A program made the position numbers and the translations under genes. Positions 11,453-22,382 of a stretch of DNA of 64,000 bases are shown in pieces; positions within the stretch are counted from its first letter, which is position 1, and every line of letters starts with the position of its first letter. Source of the stretch: Xanthoparmelia taractica (lineage: Eukaryota; Ascomycota; Lecanoromycetes; Lecanorales; Parmeliaceae); contig JANQBS010000132.1 in the NCBI GenBank assembly GCA_033085395.1, forward strand, positions 1-64,000, given 5' to 3'. The notes under the pieces are model-generated. The model did no database searches. It was not told where the DNA came from and saw only the letters and a program-made list of their open reading frames with translations.

Positions 11453-12419
11453 TTAGCTCTGAGAAAAGTACTCTTGAAGCCCCTTCACAGCTGCTTCAAA
11501 CTTGTTGGCTTCTATTAGAATCATGTGGCCTTCTGGCTTGATGCCAAGCTCCTGGAACGTCCTCTTCGAATCTGACCTGGCACCTTCCACCAAATATTCA
11601 TAGCTACCGAAACATAAAGCATATCTTTGAAGAAGCTCGTCCTCGGGATGAAAGTAGAAAATCTCCGAAGCTCCCTTTTTGCTAGCCTTCTTCTGCTTCT
11701 TCGACTTTGGTGTATCCTCTTCATCTAAAAGCGAAGCGATTTCCCGATAAGTTTTAGACAGGATAAGATAGTGAGTAAAGTCGTACGGCTCATTCTCCTC
11801 AATTGCCCAGGAAATCTCTTCCAACAGCATCTTGTACATCGGCGGTACTACCTCAGATGGGATATTGACAAGCCTTTCGGTTAAAATAAGCCCAACCCGA
11901 GCACTGGTAGTATTCTGCATGAGCTCGTCGAGCTCTGAAAGAGCTGTATTGCGCTTGGCTTGTGCTCTGATGTAGGTGACCAATTTCTCGATGACTGGCT
12001 TGTCCTGTTCACGTGTTAAGTTATGGGCCACGTACTCGTAAGATCTTATTACCTTGTGCTCATGGAGATTGATAACCGTGAGAAAGGCATATGGGTCTGT
12101 CTCATTGCCTTCCACTTTGACAGTAGATCCCAGTAGGGGTTGCGCCAAGATCAAGTCCGTCAAGGCGCTGAGGTCGAATGACTGCGCGTCTACGTCGAAG
12201 ATTTGGCGCAGCAATGTCTTGAGGCCATGAAAATCGTGCTCCGGTTGAGGATCGAACCATTCGAATTCGACATCGAGCATGTTTGTGTCCTGAGCAAAAA
12301 TCTGATCAGACATGCATGTGGGTGGGAATTTGAGACTATTTCCGTACATCGTCACTGCTGCTCTCTTCCGACTCGGGCTCTTCACTCCGTTTGTCATCTG
12401 ACTCTTTGCGCTTTGCCAT
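11453..12419 (-). CDS. BCP1: BCP1 / BCCIP family protein
   Basis: Two exons, 12419-12348 and 12289-11453, giving 302 residues (yeast 283). Exon 1 encodes an acidic-basic leader (MAKRKESDDKRSEEPESEES) in a frame different from the long downstream open frame. The intron starts GTACGG; the acceptor may be GCTCAG (used here) or the GATCAG 12 nt upstream, which would add IFAQ. Typical family text includes NMLDVEFEWFDPQ, DFHGLKTLLRQIF, VGLILTERLVNIP, FYFHPEDELL and the C-terminal ILIEANKFEAAVKGLQEYF. Yeast Bcp1 is needed for nuclear export of Mss4 and is a chaperone of ribosomal protein Rpl23. It shares a 224-bp bidirectional promoter with the GMP synthase gene. Confidence 0.92.
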
Positions 12420-12643
12420 TGTTCGTTGCACAAATATAGAGATGAATTGATGTTGTTCGCGACTTTTCTCCTTCGAATAAGATGATAGGCCAAGCCTGCA
12501 GCCTTACGATTCGATAAGGGTTTAGCCCTTGCAATACTATCTGATCACCATGGCCGCGATAAGAGTTTGGACCACGGACCCTTCCAAAATTTGTGGACGT
12601 CCTACTGTGAGTTTCGCTCTCCAATTCGTCAAGGCTACAAGCC
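12420..12643. promoter_or_regulatory. Compact bidirectional promoter, BCP1 / GMP synthase
   Basis: Only 224 bp lie between the two divergent start codons. No TATA box is obvious. The close spacing implies shared control of the two genes. Confidence 0.5.
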
Positions 12644-14989
12644 ATGGCAACCAATGGCGAAATGGTCACCAAACCACCGGCAAACATATTTGACAGTATT
12701 CTAGTCCGTTCGTACTCCTTGCCCTTGTTGTAAGCAACTACTGACTTTGAAGACGTGAAGTCGATTTCGGCAGCCAGTATGCTCCAAACCCTATCAAATC
12801 GAAAAGAGAGTAATTGCTGACCCTTAATGTGGTCAGATACTCCCACCTGATCACTCGTCGTCTGCGTGAATTGAACATATACTCAGAGCTTCTGCCCTGC
12901 ACAGCCAAGGTCCTTGACCTCTCGTGGAAGCCAAAAGGCAGGTCAACCTCCCTACATTCTATATTCGCTTCAGCTCAAAGCAACAGGGGTGATACTTTCT
13001 GGCGGTCCTTATTCCATCTATGAAAAAGATGCCCCAACGGTTGACCCAGCGTAAACTCGACCCTCTCTGCTTTAAAACATCAACCTAAAATTCGCTGCGC
13101 AGGATTTTCGAACTCGACGTTCCGATTCTCGGCATCTGCTATGGACTCCAAGCAATTGCTTGGCATTATGCAAGGAATGTGGTAGCTGGAGAGAAAAGGG
13201 AATACGGGCACGCGAAGCTCAATGTAGAGCAGCATAAAGGAGCGGCGGTCCACATAGATCGCCTGTTCGACGGACTTGGGAGCGAATTGGAAGTTTGGAT
13301 GTCTCACGGCAAGGCAGATTTCTTAGGCTCTCTCATCTATCCTGGCTAATGAAAGTAGGCGACAAGCTCTCGCATCTCCCTCCATCATTCTTGACGATTG
13401 CAAAAACAAGCAATGCACCATTTGCTGGCGTAGCACACGAGACGAAGCCCTATTTCGGTATACAGTTTCATCCAGAGGTCACGCATACTCCGCGAGGGAC
13501 TGAGCTACTTAGAAACTTTGCCGTAAACATATGCGAGGCAAGACAGCATTGGACTATGGATGAATTTGTAACCAAAGAGATTGCAAGAATACGGGCGCTT
13601 GTTGGTGAAAGGGGCCAAGTCATTGGTATGTCTCTATGAGGTAGTCAAATGCTTCGCCATGTTGATTCGAGCTAGGTGCTGTATCTGGAGGAGTCGACTC
13701 TACGGTTTGTCTCTTCTGATTGGCTGGATATGTGAGATCTGACTGAAAAAGGTTGCAGCCAAGCTGATGAATGAGGCGATTGGAGACAGGTTCCATGCAG
13801 TTTTAGTACGTGAACCAAGCGAAACGATTAATGCTATGTATTGACAAGGCCTTTTACTAGGTAGATAACGGTCTTTTGAGACTTGCGGAGGCCGAGAATG
13901 TGCACAAAGCGTTGACCGAATACCTTGGTATCCAGTTAACAGTGGTGGATGCGAGCCAGCGCTTTTTAGATCAGCTACGTGGTGTTATCGACCCTGAGCA
14001 GAAACGGAAAGTAATTGGCCGGGAATTTATCGAAGTCTTCCAGGAAACGGCCAAGAAGATTGAAGCAGCAGCCGTTAATTCCCCAAAAGCCGGTGATATC
14101 GAATGGCTGCTACAAGGAACCTTGTACCCAGATGTTATTGAGAGTATCTCTTTCAAAGGTGAGCGCCCTCTCCACCCTTTATCATAACCTGTTGGCGACA
14201 CCGTTTTTTTGGGTTGGCACCCGCTCTGAAATGAACCGTGCACCTGGGTATGAGCCACCTGACTTACTGATGCACACCTAGGTCCATCTCAAACCATAAA
14301 AACCCACCACAACGTTGGAGGTTTACCCGCCGTGATGAAACTGAAGCTGATCGAGCCGTTAAGGGAACTATTCAAAGATGGTTCGTCCTGGCACCTGCTT
14401 ACGCGAAAATGGCTGACAACGAAAATAAAGAAGTGCGGGAGTTAGGTACGAAACTTGGCGTACCAGAGCACCTGATATTCCGCCACCCATTCCCAGGCCC
14501 TGGTCTTGGAATTAGGGTCCTTGGAGAGGTCACACCAAGCCAGCTTCGGATCGCTCGTGAGGCCGATAATATCTTCATCGACGAGATCATCGCCGCAGGC
14601 TTATATCGCCAGATAAGCCAAGCGTTAGCTGCGCTATTGGGAGGAGTAAAAGCAGTCGGTGTCATGGGGGACCAGCGGTAAGACTTGCAACTCCGGTTGC
14701 TGCACTGAACAGGATTTGCTGACTCCAAAATTTGATTAGATCGTATGAGCAATGCATAGTTCTACGGGCTGTAGTCACCACTGATTACATGACCGCTACA
14801 GCTTATCCTTTCGAGCGAGACTTTGAGAGGAAGGTAACTACGAGAATCGTCAATGAGGTCAGAGGGGTCAGCAGGGTCTTTTTCGATTGTGAGTATCCAT
14901 CCCCGAATATCTGGCGAATTATAGGGACCGGACCGTTGACTTGGTCTACAGCGACTTCGAAGCCTCCATCAACCATAGAGATGCAATAG
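12644..14989 (+). CDS. GUA1: GMP synthase (glutamine-hydrolysing), intron-rich copy
   Basis: Thirteen exons rebuild an uninterrupted 543-residue enzyme: 12644-12707, 12761-12776, 12837-12937, 12987-13050, 13103-13308, 13359-13625, 13676-13704, 13752-13805, 13861-14158, 14282-14380, 14431-14677, 14740-14888, 14952-14989. The class I amidotransferase half has nucleophile Cys94 in GICYGLQ and the His188/Glu190 pair in QFHPEVTH. The ATP-pyrophosphatase loop SGGVDST is at 243-249; the dimerisation domain ends in the family-typical SKPPSTIEMQ. It converts XMP to GMP. Introns 12938-12986 and 13309-13358 start with GC, not GT; no GT site restores the frame. Exon 2 is only 16 nt. Twelve introns is far above the neighbouring genes. 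Tail-to-tail with adenylosuccinate lyase. Confidence 0.9.
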
Positions 14990-15914
14990 CTACCGACCAT
15001 TTTCACATTAATTGCGGGGTTTGTAGGATATTTGTATATACTCCAGATCCTAATTTATCTGCGGGGGTCCGCCCTGGAAAGACCCAGACCTGCGGGAAAA
15101 TTGGTCCCGAAACAAAGAAATCGTGCATAGATATCAAGTCCTTGTTTGGAACACTCTTCGACGATTTAAACCCTTCAAATGACTGTATCAGACGGCCAGA
15201 TAGCCATCTCCATGGCTACCTTACCCCCAACGCCGATTCTACGAATAGCATCATCATATTTAAATATGGCCATCTTCCCAAAGTCCCTTCCTTGCACTTG
15301 ATTCCGCACTTTTTACCTACCTTACACAGTCTTTCCGTCCGAACCACTAATGAGCATACGTAAGCAACCACGACCTCCTTTTCCTTTGGCAGATTCTGCA
15401 GTTCCCTTTTTACCGAGCCCACATATGAGCTCGAAGCTGTACGGGATTCTGTAAGGGATGTGGTTGATGGATAGGCTCGCATTGTTTATTGTTGTTGTTA
15501 TTTGTGGGTTGGAGGGGGGGGGGGGGAGTAATACGGATGCGAGCAAGATGAAGCGTGGAAAGGGAGGACGGAGGATTTGTTAGGGAATGAAGATCTGAAC
15601 CAAGAGAATTTTGTCGCGGGATAAGAGCACGATGATATGGATTGAATGTAGGGCCGTTGCAGGTTGACTCTTATTACTGTAACATGCTATCCAAGGGCGT
15701 TCTGCGATGCCATGGGACATTGACCATTTGCAACATAGTATCGGCAAAGCAGGTGTGGTATCTGCCTTTCGCGCTGCTTTCTTATTATCCACTTTTGATG
15801 GAAGGAAAATGTGTGACGTCTATCGATTTCCGGCAGTCAAATGCTGTTTTGAGCCTCTTGCGATACTTCGGCGCGCCGAGCATCCCTATATTGTGCTACG
15901 AGATGGTTATGAAA
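14990..15914. other. Intergenic between convergent purine genes; G13 tract
   Basis: About 925 bp without a supportable gene. It contains a run of 13 G at 15514-15526 inside a G-rich patch. Short open frames show no domain signal. Confidence 0.6.
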
Positions 15915-17821
15915 TCATACATTGAGCGTCGCAGTAGCTGTAGAATCAATGTAGTCCCTGTACTTCTCCAGCTTGCCCGCAACCGGCCCGCCATTTCCAA
16001 CATATCTCTCAACAATCTCCGCAGAGCGGCCAATGAAGAGCTTGGGGTCCAGCAAGCCATCGAGCTCGTCCCAGATAGGCTTCTGTGAACGCCATGATCA
16101 GTCTAATTATCAGTAAGCCAAGTCGAAAGTGAAGACTTACAAAGAACTCATCCTTCTTGATCCGCTCAATCAAATCATTCTTCCCGCCCTCCATCTTCAC
16201 CGCATGAATAGTCTCCCGCGAGAGGACACGGATACGCTCATGTGCCTCTTGACGCGAAACACCCCGTTGGACAAGCTTCATGATGATATTTTCCGTCGCT
16301 ATGAACGGGATCTCCTGCTCTAGCTGGGACTTAATCATAGCGGGGAAAACGACGAGGCCGTTGGTGATATCGTCGAGGAGGATGAGAAGGGCGTCGGTTA
16401 AGAGGAACATTTCTGGGATGTCGATGCGACGGATGGCGCTGTCGTCGAGAGTGCGCTCGAGCCATTGGCTGGAGAATGTGTCGGAGAAGTTTGTGGATAT
16501 GTTGCTCAATTTGCGGCCGAGGGAGCAGATGCGTTCGGATCTTTATTCGTTAGCTTTTGGATGAAGGAACGCTATTCTCGGAATTTTTCATACCGCATGG
16601 GGTTCATTTTGTAGGACATGGCAGAGCTGCCGGTCTTTGGTCATTAGCATGTTTCCGGTTAAAGGTGGATTTGCCGTCATTTACCTGTGTTGCTTCATGC
16701 GGTTCATCTAAAACTTTGTCATGCGCGAGATGGCGGATATCCTAAGCGTTTTTTTAGTCAATACCGAGAGATGGGTACAGCATAGTTCCTCCTACCGTTG
16801 CGATTCGTATAGCAGAAGCACCAAAGGCCGAGAGGGCATTGGCAATACGAAGGTCGACCTTTCGTGAATATGTTTGGGTCGATATGTCATAACAGGCTTT
16901 GAAGCCTGCTTTCTTGCACAGGATCTCATTGAGCCTGTCAATCTTCAAAGTGTCACCGTGGAAGATCTCCATGAATGATGCCTGCGTTCCAGTGGTGCCT
17001 TGTGCGCCACGAAACTTGAGACCTGCTCGGACATATTCGATGTCATCAAGGTCCATGACCAGGTCTTGAGCCCATTGAGCAGCGCGACGGCCTACAGAAA
17101 TAGGCTGCGCGGCCTGGTAGTGCGTGAAACCGAGTGTAGGTAAATCCTTATACTTGATTGCAAACTGGGACAGGTTGTGGATCACTTTCGCTAGTTTTGG
17201 CAGTATCAAATCTAGAGCGTCACGCATGAAGATAAGGTCGGCGTTGTCAGTCACCTAGGACGCAAGGTTAGAATTTTCATCAGGAATCAGAGGGAAGACC
17301 CTGTGAAAAGACGTAAAATGAGGACGTACTAGGATCGTAGGTTAGCTCTAGTCAAGACAAGCTGAAAGTCCGGGCAAGACAAACGCACCATAACAAGACG
17401 TGGCTCCAATATGGATGATCCCAGCGGCATCAGGAGCGTCCTTCTCTAAGGCGAAAACAGCAGACATGACATCGTGGCGCCTTATAACTTCCTCAGCGGC
17501 GATGACTTGGAACGCCTCATCGCTCACAACGAGGTTCGAGCGGATCGCCTTGATGGCTTTGTCGGTGATCTGAGTGAGGCCCAACTCCTTCTCCGCCTCG
17601 CTTAGCCAGAGCCAGAGCTTTCGCCATGTCGAAGCCCTTTCTCGTAGCGAAAATATCTTCTTTATCTCACTGCCTGGATCATAGAGTCAGCAAACTTGTT
17701 TCTTGGTTATATATATTGGAAGCGTTTGGATAGTTATGCTCCAATTGTTCAGCGTTCCGTGCGAAAACTTACTTGCATAACGATGAGCTAACGGACTTTC
17801 GTACTCGTCGTATTTGACCAT
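15915..17821 (-). CDS. ADE13: Adenylosuccinate lyase, intron-rich, one junction uncertain
   Basis: Exons 17821-17773, 17673-17389, 17254-16796, 16741-16685, 16634-16594, 16540-16141 and 16082-15915 carry a fumarase/aspartase-superfamily lyase: MVKYDEYESPLAHRYAS, GATSCY, VTDNADLIFMRDALDL, catalytic-His segment THYQAAQ, signature GSSAMSYKMNPMRSE, ERTLDDSAIRR, C-terminal ATATLNV. The enzyme cleaves SAICAR and adenylosuccinate in IMP and AMP synthesis. Between 17389 and 17254 the frame is off by one; adding a 35-nt exon (17347-17313) restores it with about 12 extra residues, for 497 in total. Some normally invariant positions differ (QPAQ is QAAQ; KRNPM is KMNPM), so this could be a divergent paralogue. 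Tail-to-tail with GMP synthase. Confidence 0.82.
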
Positions 17822-18522
17822 CGTCGCCTTTATATTTTTTGGAAAAAGAATCAAGCAAGTCAATGAGTTGGCTTTTTGACAATCCCACGTAATTACGGAC
17901 CTATTCTTTTGTGGAACAGTTCTATGATAAGAGTTTCTACAACCAGGGCTGGGAAGCTGGGAAATGCCGAAGCAGTTAGGTGTCACAAATCAGGGATTTG
18001 TCGATATTTGTGGTTGAGTGCGTTACAGGCCGAGGATAGGAGTCCCTTTGGGTTGAAATCTCTGCTACAGCATAGGTCTCCCCTCATGCAATCAATTCAA
18101 AGATAAATTAACCCTAGCCCTAGTACATACAAAATGTTGAAAATAGGGGCATTCAGCCCTATCACACTAGTGGGCTTGGCACTAGATATTTCCTCTCCAG
18201 TAGTTCTTAGCTAGGTTGATCCCCGTAGAGTACTCAATCAAGTCGTTCTAGGCCTAGTTATTCAACACAAAAATTGGGCCATCAGCTTGGCGTTCGGATT
18301 CTTCCTTGGCACACCTGGTGCAACAGCTTATTAGCTCGATTAGCAACGATCGTAATAGCTACAATGAAGACTCGTCCTTCACCAGTCGACATGGTCGTAT
18401 CATATGGAAATCCTACAGCTGTAGGCAAAGGAAGTCCACAGCAGAGCAGCTCTGGTTACCCTATCTGAGACTTCTAGAAGAGCGGATTGGACTCAGAAGA
18501 AGACGAGGAACCACCGCCGAAA

Positions 18523-18735
18523 GACCATATGAGTGTGGATGAGATATTAGAAGAAGCACAGCCAATAGACCGTTCCAGTGTGGACGAGTATTGGATGATC
18601 GGATACCGCCCAAGGACCGTTGCAGAAGGGACGAGGTTATGAAGGATTTGGGACTGCCCAAAGACCGTTCCAGAGCGGACGAAGTCTTGGACGGATGATT
18701 GACACCGCTCAGAGACTGTTTCAGGTCATCTAGCT
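18523..18735 (+). repeat. Degenerate 48-nt tandem repeat
   Basis: Units beginning GACCGTTCCAG/GACCATATGAG start at 18523, 18568, 18615, 18663 and 18714, spacing 45-51 nt. In the first two units the frame reads like a 16-residue repeat (KDHMSVDEI, then IDRSSVDEY), but indels and a stop break the later units. It lies directly upstream of a zinc-knuckle fragment and probably belonged to the same lost coding region. Confidence 0.6.
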
Positions 18736-18747
18736 ATAGAGCTCGCA

Positions 18748-18966
18748 TTGGAGCATTTACGAAGCGTGGAACGGGGCGAATACATCACCGACGTCACATA
18801 TATCAGGGACGAGGACTCATTAGCTTGCAATGAAGGCCAACCAGAGCGGCAATGTTACAGATGTGACCTGACCGGTCACGTAGCAAGGGAGTGCCCGCAG
18901 AGCCCGAGCACCAGCAACCGTGCGAATGAACCAAGGGGACCCCAAGGAATAGCAAATATGACATGA
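18748..18966 (+). pseudogene. CCHC zinc-knuckle fragment, probably gag-like
   Basis: A 72-residue open frame contains CYRCDLTGHVARECPQ, a perfect C-x2-C-x4-H-x4-C zinc knuckle, about two-thirds along. Retroelement Gag and some cellular RNA-binding proteins have this motif. The short frame, the degenerate tandem repeats just upstream and the lack of a continuing frame downstream point to a decayed element. No reverse transcriptase or LTR was recognised nearby. Confidence 0.55.
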
Positions 18967-19750
18967 GGATCTCGCTCCAGAGGGACTACCGTATCGCTTC
19001 AAAGGGAGTATGGAGGATCGCCCAGGAGATTCGCCACTGCCTCCCGAACAAGAACCTGCTTCTGGATTCAAGACTTTTTGAAGGATCTACTCAGTATGGA
19101 ATGCTCCAGATTAGATATCGCTTCCGAGGCGTCAGGGGGGTAAATAAACATAGGCAAAAGGGACAGCGGCCGTTTTAGCCTGGTTGGGGATTGCTCTGTT
19201 CATGGGCTGATGGTCGGTAAAGCAGTCGACATGGTTCCCGATGTTTACTGGATGGAGGAGAGAAATGTTACTCCAAGATGAAATGCGTTTAAAAAAGGTA
19301 TTGACGGTTACGACAGGAGCATGTCCTGACCTGTACGCTAAACAGCCTCACGACTCATCAGTCGTGCCATTCGTGCCAAATCCCTCGCTCCTTCTTTTGT
19401 GGCTGCGTTGCCACGGCAAGCTTTGGGTTTACAGTCAGGAGTTTGCATGTATTATGTGTGATTGCGACCAATATATATGGGAACAGCGGTTGAAAAAATC
19501 AGCCGAACAAGTGCTTCGACTCGCCTCGATCTTGTATGACGGGAACACGCCCCCTAGTAGACCCGTTGCTCTGAGGGCATCCAATTTGTTCCGATAGTGC
19601 GCCTAAGTGATTGATGGAGGATATAGCGGCATCTTAAGAGCTATATATAAATACGCGGCAGCCGCTAATCTCGAACGTTGTGTCTCGGACGAGAAGAAGC
19701 GAATTGGCGCCGACCTGACTACGGAGTTTGAGAGTCCGTTCGCAAATGGA

Positions 19751-20420
19751 TCAATAACCTAGGTTGCTGCTATTTGCATCTCCGTCGGTATGCTAAGCCT
19801 GAGCCATTCTTTCAACAGTCGTTAAATGTTGAAGGGAGAGACAAGTGGTCGAAAGGTGACTCAATGGCCTATGAGTTCACAGAAAGCTACAAGAACATCT
19901 CCATTGTTACGGCTGCGCAAAATCGAATGCAAGAAGCCCTGGACATGTCTGATAAGCCAGTGAAAATGGTGGAGAATTATACGGACCTGAAGAGCTCTCG
20001 GACCTACTTCTTCCGCTTCATCCACGCATGTACTCTTTTTGACCCCGGCGCTATCGGCTCAGCTCTAAACGACCATCTCGAAATCCTAGAAGCTCGAAGG
20101 AGGACTCTCGGTGAGAGGCACATTTATACGGCTTCGAGCTACTACATGGCTGGATCTACCTATTACCACCTGGGCAGGTTTCCAGAGGTTGTATAAGTCT
20201 AGATAGCGCGCAATTCTTCGCTCTTATGATGTCGTTGTTGACTTTTGCTTCGCAGAGAGAATGTACGAGAATCCAATGGCATCTGGTCAAAAGACCATGC
20301 AAAGCGTGTGCATGTGGCAATAGCCTCATACCTGCTTTCGTCGACTCTATATGCAAATGGTAGCTCCATTGAAGCTACGATGACAAGGGGGAGAAGCCCG
20401 AGTAGTACTAATTGAGTTGA
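19751..20420 (+). pseudogene. TPR-repeat protein fragment (NLR-like C-terminal region)
   Basis: The frame at 19751-20196 reads as degenerate tetratricopeptide repeats (INNLGCCYLHLRRYAK, SMAYEFTESYKNI, HLEILEARRRTLGERH, TASSYYMAGSTYYHLGRF). After a short gap with stops, another frame from about 20258 continues in the same style (ENVRESNGIWSKDHAKRVH, ASYLLSSTLYANGSS). This style is common in C-terminal regions of large fungal TPR proteins, including NLR-like ones. No nucleotide-binding domain is visible and a stop occurs just upstream, so I regard it as a broken remnant. The gap could be an intron ending TTCGCAG. Confidence 0.5.
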
Positions 20421-20545
20421 CCACGCAAAATCAACCTGACATTGAGGGAAACATGAAGGCGGACGACTCCCTGGTCACGGTATGGAACGGGAGATCTTTC
20501 GCTTCGAAACCGCTGGTCAAACAAGAACCCTACAATCGCAAAGCA

Positions 20546-21599
20546 TCAAGATGAGAAAACCAGCATTCGTACCTCAATGCTCTCCCGCGCTGCTGCCTCC
20601 GGTGCAGCATCAGAGGGGGAAAAAGATGCATGTGGACAACCTAAAGGTACGAAATTAGCAGGACGTCAGATTTCGCATTGGACATTAACTGACCCCCACC
20701 ATTAGGTTTCAGCGAGTCATACATCTTCAGAAGCAGAACCTCAGTTCTCTTCTGCTGACTCAACCACCACCATCTGTGCGTTGGACGGTAAAGCGGTAAG
20801 TATGACTCTCCAGTATGCCTCTTCTGAACATGGTCGACCGCAATCAAGTCTTCTTGTAAGACGGACCTTGCGTCACAGACAGCCAAGGGCCAATCTTCGA
20901 CAACTTGGTTCAAAGGTTTCCAGGAACTTCTATAATTAGCATTTGCGAATCACGATCGGTCTACAAGCAGAGTATTTACTTAACTATTTGGACTCTACCG
21001 GTCTGAAATCGATGGAGTTCTTCTGGTGCATGGGCCTTGACACACTGTTTTGCACTGACGGGAGTTTGATCTGGGTGCATGATTAGTATTGTAAGTTTGT
21101 AAGTGGGAGAGGGGCCATTACCAATGTGGACGTGGACAGTGGGGAGCTGTGGAATCATATTTTGGTTAGGATTGTTAACTAAAGCCTCGATGGAAATGGC
21201 GCTCTTGCGGATCTGTTGCTATATGTTATTAAAGTGAAACAAATCTTCTGTACTTGCACGACTCACTTTCCAGTCAAATGGTACAACGCATTCGGCGTTC
21301 ACTGCCTTTTTTACAAGCTCACACGTCTTAGGGACATAGTCATTGATGATCTCCGTTTCGGATAATGGATGAGGCGACGTGTCCATCGAGCATGCAGTGA
21401 ACCCATGCTCATCCAGGGTGAAGTTGGTACTGCTACCGCGAATGTCTCTTATCACCTCCAGATCACCAAGACCAAATACCAAGTTTGTCGCGCTTTCCTC
21501 TGGCACGCTCGCTGGCAGAGGGCCGTAGACCTGATAAGGCTTCTCCACAAGATATTTCTCCTGCCATTGTAGATAAGATAGCATTATTCTCTCGTCCAT
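20546..21599 (-). CDS. AsaB/CmcJ-like (GA4 desaturase family) oxygenase
   Basis: Five exons, 21599-21267, 21212-21122, 21070-20980, 20929-20694 and 20640-20546, give an unbroken 281-residue protein with four canonical 50-54-nt introns. Family landmarks appear in order: YLQWQEKYLVEKPYQ, NLVFG, DIRG, FTLDEHGFT, VPFDWK, VHVHIDQTP, GRVQIV, WKPLNQVVEDWPLAVCD, YLPLYRPTHRWWWLS, KMYDS, the HASF segment and the terminal RESIEVRMLVF. Members occur in fungal secondary metabolism (Aspergillus asaB) and resemble cephamycin CmcJ; they are thought to be 2-oxoglutarate/iron enzymes, but most substrates are unknown. The start at 21599 is the first ATG of the conserved frame; an upstream exon is possible. It sits alone between decayed sequences. 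Confidence 0.85.
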
Positions 21600-22217
21600 G
21601 GTCAAAAGCTATGGAATGTTGGATAAATGGATAACGCCCACACTCACGGGAAAGCTGGAGAAGCTGGAGAAGACAGCGAGCAGAGGAAGGTAGCAACGGG
21701 TGAGCAGTCAAATACATCATTATACACGCATAGCGTGCACAACGCATGATACTCGGAGGCTAGAAAAGAACACGGTTCCTCTAGACGTGTCACCTTATGA
21801 TTGCCTTTCAACTGCAATTGCCAGCGCACACGGTAAAGGGCTCGCTCTAGCCTCCAGATGGGATCTAAACACACCACAATCTGTGCCATTGGTATTCTCC
21901 TAGACCCTCTTCCATTCAGGTAGTGCTCTTGTGTCGGCAAAATATGTGCTGATCATCCACATCCTCGGGCGTTCCTGGAAGCACGCAAGACTATTACTCG
22001 ATTCCGATAAGTTCTTCGGGAACCAGTCGAACCAATGACTGCAGTAACGTTCCCGTCAGTGGCAAGTGTCATCGTCCTATATCATTTGACGCCCCACTTT
22101 CAACTTCATGAACAACCACCGCAAAACCACAAACCGAACAAAATCTGACCCAACATTTCTCGGGATATCCCTCAACATACAGCCTTCTCCTCGACATGAC
22201 CCAACATCAACATCAAC
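21600..22217. other. Intergenic, nothing recognised
   Basis: About 620 bp. Short open frames on both strands show no family signal. It includes the promoter of the AsaB-like gene and the CA-rich leader of the small reading frame that follows. Confidence 0.5.
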
Positions 22218-22382
22218 ATGCCTAACAAGGACACAACCACGCTTGTCAAGAATGTGGAGAGCACAGCAGCCACGAAGCAAAACACCGCATCTGGAAACAG
22301 AGTCCAGCCATGGAAAGCCTTCCTGAAGCCGGTCCATGATGGCACTGCGCTTGCGAAGAGCGGGGCTGATGACATGATTTAG
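22218..22382 (+). CDS. Possible small hydrophilic protein, 54 residues
   Basis: An ATG in good context (ATCAACATGCC) after an ACATCAACATCAAC leader typical of fungal 5' UTRs opens a 54-residue frame rich in Thr, Lys and Asp, ending TALAKSGADDMI. No domain, signal peptide or membrane segment is recognised. It is supported only by start context and amino-acid composition. It could be a real short gene or chance. Confidence 0.3.
   Translation: MPNKDTTTLVKNVESTAATKQNTASGNRVQPWKAFLKPVHDGTALAKSGADDMI

Noticed and set aside
12814..13023. 69-codon open frame as a separate gene
   Set aside because: It is part of GMP synthase exon 3 (SHLITRRLRELNIYSEL) read on into the following intron.
18523..18735. 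CRISPR-like array
   Set aside because: Repeats are contiguous, degenerate and protein-like with no unique spacers, and the organism is a eukaryote.
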